In this document: in pieces, positions 44,001 through 53,134 of the stretch
How positions within the stretch are numbered: position 1 is the first letter of the stretch
How the letters are laid out: each line of letters starts with the position of its first letter
Assembly: GCF_020805785.1 (NCBI RefSeq)
Contig: NZ_JAJGZV010000007.1
Span: 124,001-188,000, forward strand
Direction of reading: 5' to 3'
Length of the DNA stretch: 64,000 nt
DNA from: Flavobacterium chungbukense
GTDB lineage: Bacteria > Bacteroidota > Bacteroidia > Flavobacteriales > Flavobacteriaceae
Position numbers and translations under genes: made by a program
The notes under the pieces: generated by a model
The model's database searches: none
Told to the model about the DNA's origin: nothing
What the model saw: the letters and a program-made list of their open reading frames with translations, nothing else

Positions 44001-44102
44001 AGGACGCAGCAGAAAATACGCGAAGATGTGAGCATGACACACCGTGCCCCCTATCCGCAGGAACATGAAATCAATATTCCAAGGCTTAAAATGAGCAATT
44101 GA
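41046..44102 (+). CDS. dnaE2: DNA polymerase III alpha subunit, DnaE2-like
   Basis: 1018 residues, shorter than the replicative DnaE (about 1150-1450). The N-terminal PHP domain begins YLNCHSFHSLRYG and contains MALTDINTVTGIYDF; the catalytic palm has PPDFDIDWSW with the Asp triad, and LHIGRGSGANSIIAY belongs to the same domain. Finger and OB regions follow to residue 1018. Being next to dinB and alkB supports an error-prone polymerase role. Whether it is true DnaE2 or an accessory DnaE is not certain. Confidence 0.85.
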   Translation: MYLNCHSFHSLRYGTIPLEDLISKAADLGVRAMALTDINTVTGIYDFVKGCQAAGIKPVVGMEFRSDHELRYIGLAKNAAGLAEMNRFLTRHNFENTPLPLSAPDFKNVFVIYPLENVPAVLKEHEFIGLRPEQRGALVLGGWKTRIDKMVILQPVTFRTKTEYKLHKILRAVDLNVILSRLSESDYCRQTEVMVDPERILKCYKDYPQIISNTEMIIGQCNFEFDFKTPKNKKYYTNNRKDDLQLLTTLAQQGLEWRYGKNNAEAKSRMFRELKVIDQLEFSGYFLITWDIIRFSNSQGFLHIGRGSGANSIIAYCLGITDICPLELDLYFERFLNLNRKSPPDFDIDWSWKERDVILEYIFSRYGYEHVAFCGTNVEFKYRSIFREVGKVFGLPKEELDALAKNPMTLHPASEVVREVQQYGMMLEKYPNQRSMHSCGILISEEPITNYSVLEMPPKGFPIVLFDMHTAEDIGLEKFDILSQRGIGHIDDSVKLIEKNRGIRLNIRDTAISKDEKSCNSYLSMGKTIGCFYIESPAMRGLLRRLKCDNYKTLVAASSIIRPGVAQSGMMKEYIFRHNHPDRFEYFHPVFEEQLGETYGIMVYQEDVIKIALHYGGLPAADGDILRRAMSGKGRSKAALQKVKDNFFASCQAQGHPMALSQEIYRQIESFAGYSFCKAHSASYAVESYQSLYLKVHYPIEFMVAVINNQGGFYRTEVYVHEAKMSGAAVHNPCVNRSEFETTLYGSDVYLGFMHLQSLESKTALLIQQERERNGLYKSLEDFINRIPIGIEAIQILIFIGAFRFTGKTKNQLLVIARLILVNFKPENRTPMLLQEPVKEFVLPELERSAFEDAFDEIELLGFPVSCSPFDLLQTPFRGNVMAKDLLDHHKKQVRMLAYLISRKHVPTKMGAMYFGTWIDAEGQLFDTAHFTDSLASYPFQGGGCYLLLGSVEVDYHFPTITVTKMAKMPFIPDPRYEHENDWKYRTQQKIREDVSMTHRAPYPQEHEINIPRLKMSN

Positions 44103-44159
44103 CAGGCTTCTTCCGGCTTTACGGCGGCAGTCTGAGTATGAACTAAAAAAATAAAGAAG

Positions 44160-44780
44160 ATGATGCTTTTTGATGATACCGAAATTTTTTCATCGGGTAA
44201 TGGCGGCAGAAGAATATTTGACGTCCCTGATGCCTACCTGCTGCTGATTGATAATTTTTTCAGCAAAGCCGAATCCGATCATTATTACAATGTTTTATAC
44301 CATGGCACCCAGTGGAGGGAATATGAAATGCCGATGTATGACAAGGTGGTCACGGCTCCCCGCATGATCTCATGGTACGGGGATTCGGGCAGGCCCGAGC
44401 GCAGGTCCAATCCAGACTGGCCCTTGGAGCTGCTCCAGATCAGGGAGCGTGTGGAAAAGGAAACCCACATAAACTTTAACGCCGTGCTGCTCAACCTCTA
44501 CAGGGACGGCACTGACGGCGTGGGATGGCACAGCGACAAGACTTCATCGAGCAACAAGGACATGAACATCGCTTCTGTGACTTTCGGGGAGACGCGCCTG
44601 TTCCGCCTGCGCCATAAAACGCTCAAACATATTGCGCCGATAGAAATTCCCCTGCACCACGGGACGTTTCTGCTCATGGCTGGCCATACCAATACCTATT
44701 GGGAGCATCAGGTGCCCAAGACCGCCCGTCCTGTACTTCCAAGGATCAACCTTACCTTCCGACAGGTCAGGGAAGCATAA
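44160..44780 (+). CDS. alkB: AlkB-family alpha-ketoglutarate-dependent dioxygenase
   Basis: 206 residues. NAVLLNLYRDGTDGVGWHSDKT contains the iron ligands His and Asp (HxD), with a distal His in NTYWEHQVPKT; RINLTFRQV supplies the Arg residues that bind 2-oxoglutarate. The family removes alkyl lesions from DNA bases by oxidation. It is third in the dinB-dnaE operon, 57 bp after it. Confidence 0.92.
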   Translation: MMLFDDTEIFSSGNGGRRIFDVPDAYLLLIDNFFSKAESDHYYNVLYHGTQWREYEMPMYDKVVTAPRMISWYGDSGRPERRSNPDWPLELLQIRERVEKETHINFNAVLLNLYRDGTDGVGWHSDKTSSSNKDMNIASVTFGETRLFRLRHKTLKHIAPIEIPLHHGTFLLMAGHTNTYWEHQVPKTARPVLPRINLTFRQVREA

Positions 44781-44932
44781 AGCTATTACTGTATTATTTA
44801 TGTGTGTACTTATTTCTCTTTTTATTCTGCCGTTGATCCATTGGTTGAGATGCAGATCATAATTCATTGAAAATCATAGCAATCCTATAAAAATCCTGTT
44901 TTATAATATAACAGCATCGGGTCTGCCCACAG

Positions 44933-44940
44933 TAACTTTG
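44933..44940 (+). promoter_or_regulatory. -7 element for the DUF3606 gene
   Basis: TAACTTTG fits TAnnTTTG and lies 24 bp before the start at 44965. No -33 element is visible. Confidence 0.35.
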
Positions 44941-44964
44941 GATAAACCATTAAAATTAAGAGTC

Positions 44965-45270
44965 ATGGAAAATATAAACAGAACAGGACAACAGGAAAAC
45001 ACCCATATCGATATCTCCGATCAAAACGAAATACAGCAGTGGGCAGAAAAGCTCAATGTGCCTGAAGAGATCTTAAAAGATGCCGTGAGGGCTGCCGGCA
45101 CAACGGTAAAGGAAGTTGTGGAACATATCAGCGAGAATCCCCCTTCAAGGGAAAGCGCCTCGGAATCGGTCCGTCTGAAAGACGGCCCGTGGCATGATGA
45201 TGCCCATCACAATCCCGAAGGAAAAAGCATTGAAGAGGCTACAGATCCTTCAAAACTATCAAAGCTTTAA
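44965..45270 (+). CDS. DUF3606-like small protein
   Basis: 101 residues from ATG at 44965; a TTG at 44938 is rejected because it falls in the promoter. The core DISDQNEIQQWAEKLNVPEEILKDAVRAAG matches the short DUF3606 domain of unknown function. The C-terminus is acidic and low-complexity. It stands alone after alkB. It may be a stress protein, but nothing in the sequence says so. Confidence 0.7.
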   Translation: MENINRTGQQENTHIDISDQNEIQQWAEKLNVPEEILKDAVRAAGTTVKEVVEHISENPPSRESASESVRLKDGPWHDDAHHNPEGKSIEEATDPSKLSKL

Positions 45271-45422
45271 GCTTTTAAAAACAATATTCAATGATTTATA
45301 GTTTCATTTTTTTTAATTATTCATATTAAAGTTTTAAACGAGTAAAAACAAATCAAAACACTACAAATCAAACAATTGAATACTTTGTAAATTTTAATAT
45401 AACACAAAAAAAAAAGAAGATT

Positions 45423-45674
45423 ATGTCTAGAGAAAATCAGGATAGCTGCGATCACGATGAGCGTACCTATCACGCAGCAGATGATTCCATAAACTCAGAA
45501 CTTTTGGAGAAAAAAGATCCGGCCATCAACCAGCACGAGAATGATACCACCGGAATTCACAGCGATGCTTCAGAACACGCCAATCCACGCCCGGATGAGC
45601 GTGATCCTGATGCCGACAGAAGAACCCTTGACGAAGAAAAAGCTGTTGAGGATGACGATGACCAGGATAATTGA
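45423..45674 (+). CDS. Small acidic hypothetical protein
   Basis: 83 residues, very rich in Asp, Glu and His and without hydrophobic core, so probably disordered. The C-terminus is DDDDQDN. No known domain. It lies 152 bp after the DUF3606 gene in the same direction and both could be stress-related, but this is inference. Confidence 0.5.
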   Translation: MSRENQDSCDHDERTYHAADDSINSELLEKKDPAINQHENDTTGIHSDASEHANPRPDERDPDADRRTLDEEKAVEDDDDQDN

Positions 45675-46217
45675 TTCCTTGCATTTTGACTGCTGTTTAG
45701 GTTAAAGCGGTTTTTATGCCCTGTGACGGATATAAAACCATTTTTTGAACAGAAATCGGTCTTATGAAAATAAACAGCGTAAACCGCATGGAAATGGCTT
45801 AAAAAAACAGGATACCGATTGGAAATCTTAAGCATGAAATAGGATCTTGAAGAGAATTTAGTGGCTTTATCGGCTGCAGGTTCCCTTCAGGATTTTTATT
45901 TTGTCTGACCTTTCGCTCTTCCCCTTTCTGTATTTTGCTGTGTATTATATAACAAACAGATAGTTTAGATAAAACAGCATAAAACCCTTTATATAAATAT
46001 TTTACAAGAGAATCTAATTGGGTTTTATGCAAAAACATAATTCTATTTAAGCCTTCGGTATCAATGCAAAAGCCCAGTGCTGTTATCGGCGACTGGGCTT
46101 TTGTACGTTTTTCGGCTTGTATCTCTCCGGCAGAATGGTATTAGTGCAGGCGTTTGATCGGCTTATATCTGATACTATAACGCCCGAAAATGCCTTTTTA
46201 GTATGCAGGCGCCGTTT
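45675..46217. other. Intergenic region, only a terminator seen
   Basis: No coding frame with convincing composition is present. The only clear element is the xseAB terminator at 46067-46103. Confidence 0.4.
46067..46103 (-). terminator. Terminator of xseA-xseB
   Basis: CAAAAGCCCAGT (46067-46078) pairs with ACTGGGCTTTTG (46092-46103), a 12-bp stem around 13 nt. It lies about 115 bp past the xseB stop. Confidence 0.75.
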
Positions 46218-46442
46218 TTACTCCTTCGGGTTCTCCATTCCGCTGATGATCTTGGCCACTTCCGCCTCGGTGGATTTTAGTTTAGCCTGGCAGAACTCGA
46301 TGAGCTCTGATGCCCTTTTTACTTTGGCCGCCAGCTCGTCCACAGAGATGCTCTCATCTTCCATTTCTTTTGCAATCAAAGCCAGCTCTTTGGCAGATGC
46401 CTCATAAGTCAGTGTGTTTTCCATCGTATTGTATTTTTTCAT
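46218..46442 (-). CDS. xseB: Exodeoxyribonuclease VII small subunit
   Basis: 74 residues. The pattern LTYEASAKELALIAKEMEDESISVDELAAKVKRA is the XseB helical core. The real start may be MENTL, 6 codons in. It overlaps xseA by 41 bp and is therefore co-translated. With XseA it digests single-stranded DNA in both directions. Confidence 0.9.
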   Translation of the reverse strand: MKKYNTMENTLTYEASAKELALIAKEMEDESISVDELAAKVKRASELIEFCQAKLKSTEAEVAKIISGMENPKE

Positions 46443-47850
46443 TGACCGTACTTTTCAGTATGGCATCTTTTAGTACTATCTCTATTTCCTCTCCTTCTTG
46501 TATGTTCTCCGCCCCGTTTGCAATTTTGCTGTTTTTCCGTATCACGGCATACCCTCTTTTCAGCACATTCTGCGGGGACAGCAGCTTTATGGTTTTCTGG
46601 TGGTCCTCCAGTTGCAGTCTGCGGCTGCGCAGGTACTGGCTGGTAAAGATCTTCAGGCTGCCTTTTAAATATTCCAGATCGCTTTTTTTCTGCTGGATGA
46701 TGCTCTTGGGACGCTGGAGCGTTTTTTGGGCAGTCAGCAGCAGGTGCTGCTTTTCCTTTGCCAGCAGGTTTCGGCTTGCCTGCGAAATATGCTGCTTTTG
46801 CAATAGCAGCTCTTCTTTCTGCGCGGCAATCAGTTCCCTTGCATTATGGCTGATTGTGCTTTTAAGCTCGCTGAGTTCTTTGTAATATCCGAGGAAAAGC
46901 TGCTGCGATTTCATGGCTATCGTCCTTTGCAGGGAGAGTATGTGCTGTTCAAAATTGCGGTTGTGCGCTATGATGAACTCCGCCGCCTTAGTCGGCGTCT
47001 TGGTATGGGTATGCGCCATCAGATCGGTGATGCTGACGTTTTTCTGGTGGCCGATGCCTGTTATCACTGGAATGGGGAACTTGGCGACAGCTCTTCCGAT
47101 ATTGTAGTTGTCAAAAATAAGGAAATCCGACTGCGATCCGCCTCCCCGTGTAATGACAACGGCATCATAGGGAATCCCTGTATTGTAAACCTCGATAAGC
47201 TTGTTTAGGAAAAGTTTGGCGTTATTATCGCCCTGCACAACGGTATGATAGTCATCGATCTGGAAAACATATCCAAAATCGTTGTGCTGCATCGTATGTC
47301 TGAAATCCTCGTTTCCGGCAGAACTGCTTGAAGAGATTACCGCAACCCTCTGGATGACCGCAGGAAGTTTCAGACGGCTGTTCAGGGTGGAATACAGTTC
47401 TCCCTCTTTGTGTATGTAATCATTCTCTTTTACAAGCCTTGCCAGCGTGGCATTGCGCTGCTGCTCCAGTATGCCGAGCATGAAATTGCTGTCGATGTCC
47501 AATAGGTTTACCGAAAGTCCGTAAAGCGGATGGAAATCCACGCTCACCTGCACCAGCACATGAAGGTTGTTGGTGAAGCGCTGTCCGGTTGTGATTTCAA
47601 AATCAAGGATCTTAAGTGCTCCTGCTCCCCACGACTTGCCAAGTATTTTGGCTGTAATCGCGCTGCTGCTGGCTGATTTTTCCACCAGCTGAAAGTAATG
47701 GATCTTCTTGTCGGCCTTGAAGGAATGGTTGGTGATATCAGCCACTACCCAGTACGTCTGTCCCTTGAAGCGGGCATTGATCGTGTCCTGGATCTGGCCG
47801 TTGAGCTGTGAGAGTCTGATATACTGTTCGGGTCCCATAATAAAATGCAT
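46402..47850 (-). CDS. xseA: Exodeoxyribonuclease VII large subunit
   Basis: 482 residues. N-terminal OB fold (YIRLSQLNGQIQDTINARFKG) and the catalytic region with AVVITRGGGSQSDF and PIPVITGIGHQKNVSITDLM are typical of XseA. A coiled-coil follows (LLQKQHISQASRNLLAKEKQ). An earlier start, MHFIM, precedes MGPEQ. It is followed by xseB and a terminator, so the unit is complete. Such genes are normally chromosomal; here they lie among ICE genes. Confidence 0.93.
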   Translation of the reverse strand: MHFIMGPEQYIRLSQLNGQIQDTINARFKGQTYWVVADITNHSFKADKKIHYFQLVEKSASSSAITAKILGKSWGAGALKILDFEITTGQRFTNNLHVLVQVSVDFHPLYGLSVNLLDIDSNFMLGILEQQRNATLARLVKENDYIHKEGELYSTLNSRLKLPAVIQRVAVISSSSSAGNEDFRHTMQHNDFGYVFQIDDYHTVVQGDNNAKLFLNKLIEVYNTGIPYDAVVITRGGGSQSDFLIFDNYNIGRAVAKFPIPVITGIGHQKNVSITDLMAHTHTKTPTKAAEFIIAHNRNFEQHILSLQRTIAMKSQQLFLGYYKELSELKSTISHNARELIAAQKEELLLQKQHISQASRNLLAKEKQHLLLTAQKTLQRPKSIIQQKKSDLEYLKGSLKIFTSQYLRSRRLQLEDHQKTIKLLSPQNVLKRGYAVIRKNSKIANGAENIQEGEEIEIVLKDAILKSTVNEKIQYDGKHTDL

Positions 47851-48025
47851 TGGACCTGATAAAATGTCCTGTTTATTGGACTAAGTTACTGATTATACTG
47901 TAAAATCTCCAAATCTATGTTTCATTAAAGACAACCTTAATTATTTATCATTAATAATTATTTAGTTGTTAAGTAGACATCTTTCTTTCCTCACTTTATT
48001 CTTGATTACCATTAGAATATTGTTA

Positions 48026-51000
48026 CTACTGTTTATAAACTTCCACTGACTGGAAAACAGGAAACTTTTCCAAGCCACTTTCAGCATGCAGTCTCCTCAT
48101 TTCTTTTACATCGCCCAAACTGAACTGGCGTTCTCCCCAGACTGCCCATACTAGACTATAATCATTTTCTGTAATAAAAATATCCAGAAGATCCTTCCTT
48201 ACATAAACAAAATGATGTTTATTATTAGAATCCAGATTATAGTCAATACGTTGAGAGGCTTTATAGTTGTTCGAATCTTTAAGATCGAAGCTATGAGGTT
48301 CATTAGTTAGTTTAAGTTCCTTGTAAAGCTCTTTTGAAATTACTGTCCTATGCCCGGCATTATTTGTAATGCTTTCGCTTGAAAATGCAAATTCCATTAC
48401 TGGAAGCAGAATTTGGAATTTCTTCTCTATATTTTTTACAATCTCCACTTCATCAGGATATTCTTTAGCAAAAGTCTCAAAATTAAAAGTGGAGTGATAT
48501 TCTTCGTGTCCTTTTTTGACTTTATACCTTTGGGTATCCTCAATAAATGTTAATTCAGTAAAGTTGTTGTAAACCGCCCCTTCAAAAAGATACATCTCGC
48601 CAGCAAAACAATTATGATTTTCCCTTTTTTCAGGAAGCCATCTTCCTCCTAGGTCCTGAGCCTGTAGTCTTGCCAGAACATCTTCCAGATCATTGTTTTT
48701 AACTAAAAGGGCTCTAATAAAAATAAAACGCTCTCTCTGAATACTTTTATCCTCTTGACAGATAAACCCATCCATGCAAATCCATTGACCACTATGTCCG
48801 TTTAAATCAGCTACAGTAAGATAATCCGAAACCTCTACCCCTCCGCCATTTTTGTACCAGTCCATCAAGCTCAGCTTTCTGTCTGCCAAATAATCAGTCT
48901 TTACAAAACTTGTTTTATTTTCTCTTACTTCTTCAGGAAAACTCACATCTATATCTGGATAGATTATCCTGAAATCCCCATATTCATTCTCCAGTAATTC
49001 TTCGTCATCCATTAAACCTGCCACTTCATAAAAGGCAATCCATGAATATTTTTTTCCATATCGTTCTGTTTTACCTTTCTCTGAATTCCTTTCATAATCC
49101 ATCCTCAGTATCCTACTATCCATTTCTTCAAATATGACCCCATCCCAACCTAATTCAAAGATTCTCCAGTAGATTTGCCTGCGCACCTTCTTTTTACTGT
49201 CAGGATCATTGTAGTTTCTTCCTTCACTCACTATCTGGCCGATTGTGTAATTACTGAAGTCCATGTGTATCGGATCAATAAAACTGCTTCCCTGATTCTC
49301 ATAATCAAATTCTCCCCATTCCCTGATTCCTCCTGATTTATAAGGCGCCCTGATTTGGGACTGCTCTGTTTCGCCCAAAAGCTCCGGATAGTGCTTCAAA
49401 GCTGTTTCTATACTCATTGCAGCATAGCTTCGGGCAAGGATATGCGTAGTTCCATAAGGGGCTTCATCAGCAAAAATCAGACGGTAAAGCATCTGAGCTA
49501 TCGGTTTTAAATGCTTTTCCCGAAAGCTCGAATCTGTGCCTGCTTGTCCAGCAAGTACAACCCCGTAAAGTGCACCAAGGGTTCTTTCCCAAACATAGGG
49601 GTCATTTATTCCCAGAGAATAACAAACCAATTCAACGAATTCTTTTGGAAATCTTCGCCCGTAATAATATAGCGCCCTTGTGGCACGGTCCCGCATATCT
49701 CTGTTGGTTACGGTAAGCATCCACATCACCCTTCGTGCCGCAATATGCACGCGAGGGGATATTTCTCTTTTATCCCTATTTGCGCTTTCAAAATGATTGA
49801 TATATCCGTGATTGTTTCCTTCCCGCTCCGGAACATAATTTTCCCTGCACTTTTCAGTCCAAAACATGTCTCTTAAAGAAACAGGCATTGTCAAAAGAAG
49901 ATCCGAAAGAAAAAGAAAATTAAGCGGGTGTTCAATCACCAGTTCGGTAATATCAAAAAGGTCAATTACAGACCACGTTCTGGAATAATTGTTAAAATCT
50001 GTCCGTACCATTTCTTTTGCCTCCGCTTCAAAAGAACGCACCAGTCCAGCATTTAAATCAAATAATGCTGCCACGGCGTATTTGGACAGCAAATCGGATT
50101 CAGATCTCAAGGATTCAAGTCCATATCGTTTAATTGCCAGTATGCAGAATGAGCGAAGAATATCTTCAAAAAGGGAATGCTTAGGTATTCTGCCTAAGAG
50201 TGATTCTGTAAATTTATCACTGTTGATAATGGCTTTCAAGTCGTTTGCGTCACCGGCTTCATCCAAAATACTTTTGGCTATCAGATAACCGTTAAGCAGG
50301 TCGTAAGTAAAAGCTACAACTTCTCTTTGGTCCCAATCCCTATAAATCAGTAGATCCTCACCTTCAAAAGCCTGAAGCATTTCAGTATCAAGCAGATTAG
50401 GCACAGCATCATGAAGGGCGATTTCCCTTTGATCACTTCTCCAAAGCACGCTAGCAATTTTATTCAGGATATCCTTTGTAAAAGATTTGTGGTAGCGGAC
50501 ATCCCGACCAAGCCTGCCGGTTATATTTTCATTGCATTTCTTAAGATAGTCCTCAAAAATGTCAAACATGTCCTCATCTTGAAATGAAACTATCTCTCCC
50601 TTTTTGGCTTCACAGAAAATAGTCAGATATAAAGGCTCTGCAAAATGATAAATCCGTTCTGAATTGTTTTCAAGAGTAATATCGTAATGCTTAAAATACC
50701 GATCTACAGCTTCATTAACATTCAAACTGGAAAAACCTTTTACCTCCTCTTTCAATTTCCACTTCCCCTCGGGATAAGACAGATAATCTTTTGGAAAAAG
50801 CACTTCCTCATATGAACTGCGGTAGGTAGCCATTAAAAGGATGTTAGGGAAATGCAACCTGATTTCTCCAGCTATCTCCTCAATAGCATCCCCCCATATT
50901 TCTTTCCAGTAGGATGACTCGTTAAGTCCGTCGATAGCCAGCAATAGTTTAGTCTTGTGCACACGAGCGCAAATTTCAAGGGCACCGAAAAAATCCTTTA

Positions 51001-52294
51001 CTGTCCATTCGCTGGGAATATCAAGCATCTGCTTCATTTGTTCCTTAACGGGAAGATTAGATTTAAAATGGCTTCCAAAGAGAAAAAGTGCTGGTTTTCC
51101 ACTGTCAATCTGTCTGCGTACCGTATCAACTGCTAAATGGGTCTTTCCTTTGGATGCTTTCCCAGTAATATACAATTCGCTCTCATTTAAGTGCTGTACT
51201 GGTTCAAAAAGACTCAGATAGGACTCGAAATTACGCATTATAAAATAAGGGCCTAACATCGAATCCCTGCAGTTCCGTATCCTCTTCTTTAAGGACTGAT
51301 CCGTTTCCTTTCTTTCTGCTTTCAGACTTATGGCTGTAATGGAATCATTCTGGCTCAATTCGGCGTACTGATCAAAATATTTTTGATATTCAACTATAAA
51401 ATCACCAATTTCATGTAGGACAAGCTGGCGTTCGTGCAGTTCTTTATCTTCCAGAACGCTACTGAGCCTTACAAGAAGCTCATTTCCCCTCTTTATTATC
51501 CCTGAATGACATTCACTGAGTATAAATCCGCTTATTTCCTGCACTGTCTCCTTAAACTCTTCCAGTGCCTCATATCCTTTTAGGACATCAATAGCCATGG
51601 CGTACTCAGTTTCAAACTTTTGTATACCAAACTCATCACATTTATCTTTTATAAGAGCCCTTAAAGCCGTGCCTCCTAAAAATTTTGTGACAGTCTCATC
51701 AGCTGTTCCTTCAATATGCAACTCTTCCAGATATTTTGACCGGATTATCCTGGACTGTCTTACAATTTCAAATTTTTCCCTAAACCAGTTAAAATCAAGT
51801 ATCTTATCGGTGAAAAAATATCGATGTACATTGGAATATATTCGCAGATAATTCAATATCTCGCTGTCTCCCCAGTGGATTAACTCTGGACTGCAACCCG
51901 CTGCAAGAACAGATCTTCCTTTATGAGATAGCACTCCAACGTTTTCCAGCCAATCGCGCTCTCCAGAGGTCATAGAGAGTTTGCTGCACAAATACCATTT
52001 TTTAAGCCTACTCTTGTGCACATCGGCTGCCTTCTGCAACGACTTCTTTATCTGCTCATGCCTGCCGCTTTCATTGAATCGTCCAAAAAATTTACACTGC
52101 CAGCCCCATATATCTCCATTGGGCAACTCTAGATAAAACTCAACTCCGTCACCCCCACCGCTGTCATCAATAGAATGCAGCTTGCCTTGAGCTCCATATA
52201 TTTCAAAAACGAGCTGATAGCATAATTCTTCAAAACTTTTCTTTTGGTCGTCTTCATAAGATTTAAGGTTTTCCCAGTTAATCAGGTTGCTCAT
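48026..52294 (-). CDS. Avs-like STAND NTPase with Mrr-type nuclease domain (anti-phage)
   Basis: 1422 residues. An N-terminal nuclease domain shows DDSGGGDGVEFYLEL (Asp49, Glu52) and WGWQCKFF (Gln66, Lys68), the Mrr-type PD-(D/E)XK pattern. The central STAND NTPase has Walker A GKASKGKT at about 378-385 and Walker B LLLAIDGLNES (Asp455). A C-terminal half of some 800 residues without recognisable repeats would be the sensor. Avs proteins recognise phage proteins, oligomerise and then act through their effector. The subtype, Avs2- or Avs4-like, cannot be settled by eye. It is a stand-alone gene. Confidence 0.82.
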   Translation of the reverse strand: MSNLINWENLKSYEDDQKKSFEELCYQLVFEIYGAQGKLHSIDDSGGGDGVEFYLELPNGDIWGWQCKFFGRFNESGRHEQIKKSLQKAADVHKSRLKKWYLCSKLSMTSGERDWLENVGVLSHKGRSVLAAGCSPELIHWGDSEILNYLRIYSNVHRYFFTDKILDFNWFREKFEIVRQSRIIRSKYLEELHIEGTADETVTKFLGGTALRALIKDKCDEFGIQKFETEYAMAIDVLKGYEALEEFKETVQEISGFILSECHSGIIKRGNELLVRLSSVLEDKELHERQLVLHEIGDFIVEYQKYFDQYAELSQNDSITAISLKAERKETDQSLKKRIRNCRDSMLGPYFIMRNFESYLSLFEPVQHLNESELYITGKASKGKTHLAVDTVRRQIDSGKPALFLFGSHFKSNLPVKEQMKQMLDIPSEWTVKDFFGALEICARVHKTKLLLAIDGLNESSYWKEIWGDAIEEIAGEIRLHFPNILLMATYRSSYEEVLFPKDYLSYPEGKWKLKEEVKGFSSLNVNEAVDRYFKHYDITLENNSERIYHFAEPLYLTIFCEAKKGEIVSFQDEDMFDIFEDYLKKCNENITGRLGRDVRYHKSFTKDILNKIASVLWRSDQREIALHDAVPNLLDTEMLQAFEGEDLLIYRDWDQREVVAFTYDLLNGYLIAKSILDEAGDANDLKAIINSDKFTESLLGRIPKHSLFEDILRSFCILAIKRYGLESLRSESDLLSKYAVAALFDLNAGLVRSFEAEAKEMVRTDFNNYSRTWSVIDLFDITELVIEHPLNFLFLSDLLLTMPVSLRDMFWTEKCRENYVPEREGNNHGYINHFESANRDKREISPRVHIAARRVMWMLTVTNRDMRDRATRALYYYGRRFPKEFVELVCYSLGINDPYVWERTLGALYGVVLAGQAGTDSSFREKHLKPIAQMLYRLIFADEAPYGTTHILARSYAAMSIETALKHYPELLGETEQSQIRAPYKSGGIREWGEFDYENQGSSFIDPIHMDFSNYTIGQIVSEGRNYNDPDSKKKVRRQIYWRIFELGWDGVIFEEMDSRILRMDYERNSEKGKTERYGKKYSWIAFYEVAGLMDDEELLENEYGDFRIIYPDIDVSFPEEVRENKTSFVKTDYLADRKLSLMDWYKNGGGVEVSDYLTVADLNGHSGQWICMDGFICQEDKSIQRERFIFIRALLVKNNDLEDVLARLQAQDLGGRWLPEKRENHNCFAGEMYLFEGAVYNNFTELTFIEDTQRYKVKKGHEEYHSTFNFETFAKEYPDEVEIVKNIEKKFQILLPVMEFAFSSESITNNAGHRTVISKELYKELKLTNEPHSFDLKDSNNYKASQRIDYNLDSNNKHHFVYVRKDLLDIFITENDYSLVWAVWGERQFSLGDVKEMRRLHAESGLEKFPVFQSVEVYKQ

Positions 52295-52704
52295 TGAAAG
52301 TGTAACGAATTTAAAAGTTATGGATGTAGCTTACTTAACCACTCTGGAAATATGTAGCTGTTCCCTACAAATTTACAAAATGGGACTACAAAAAAAATTG
52401 CCTTCATAAAAAAGAAACTAAAAAAGTTTCAAAACAGTCTCTGACGTGCTTAACAGTGGCTTTAATTCATATTTAATTTTTCATTTTCAATTAGAAACGG
52501 GTTAAAAGGGCAGCCAAAGTAGTGTCCGCCCTCACCTGCATGCGCATAACGGCTCCCCGCCGCCCTTCGGGACTTATAGCACTCCGGCTCCTTGCGCCCA
52601 CTGGTTCTTTGCTTTCTTTTTTCCCGTTTTTTCTTTTGAAAAATTTGCGTTGCGGACGACGGGGAAAGAAAACTCAAACAAGTATTCACTAAAAATTTTA
52701 TGTC
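52295..52704. other. Region between Avs and ssb, partly ICE leader
   Basis: The Avs promoter should lie in the AT-rich left half. The right half has inverted GGGC.../...GCCC repeats at about 52509-52532 and a GTGTCCGCC word that also occurs in the 28.6-kb inverted repeat. No gene is supported. Confidence 0.4.
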
Positions 52705-53091
52705 ATGGAAATCACAGGACGAATTGTAAAAGATGCCACAGTTTTTAAAGTAAAGCAAAACCGTGAGGTGGTAAACTTCTCCATAGCGGTCAACGACAGC
52801 TATAAGCCAAAAGGAAGCACAGAAATCAAAAAAATCGTAACCTATATCGACTGCTCATATTGGCTGAGCGCAGGACTGGCGCAATGGCTCCGTAAAGGAA
52901 CATTGGTACAGCTATTCGGGCGCATCGGGCTGAATGTCTATATCGGAAATGATGCTCAGGCGCACGGCTCTCTGACCTTTCACACCTCGGATATCAAGAT
53001 ACTCGTATTTGCTGAAGGCAAAAATAGTGCGCCTGCAACCGCCCTCAAAAAGCAGGAAGTTTCGGAGAATCCCGACGACCTGCCTTTCTAA
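52705..53091 (+). CDS. ssb: Single-stranded DNA-binding protein
   Basis: 128 residues. The OB fold is visible (MEITGRIVKDATVFKVKQNR, VNFSIAVNDSY, TYIDCSYW, GTLVQLFGRIGL) and the C-terminus is the acidic tip DDLPF used to bind partner proteins. An accessory SSB in the ICE protects the transferred strand. Next to it are pcfK and pcfJ homologues, typical of Bacteroidetes conjugative elements. Confidence 0.9.
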   Translation: MEITGRIVKDATVFKVKQNREVVNFSIAVNDSYKPKGSTEIKKIVTYIDCSYWLSAGLAQWLRKGTLVQLFGRIGLNVYIGNDAQAHGSLTFHTSDIKILVFAEGKNSAPATALKKQEVSENPDDLPF

Positions 53092-53134
53092 ATCCTATCT
53101 GCCTTTAATTTTTTACACGCCTAAATACTGCATT

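Noticed and set aside
52462..52758. 98-codon minus-strand frame overlapping the ssb start
   Set aside because: Overlaps the ssb gene and contains no domain; composition (Arg/Lys/Ser) looks random.
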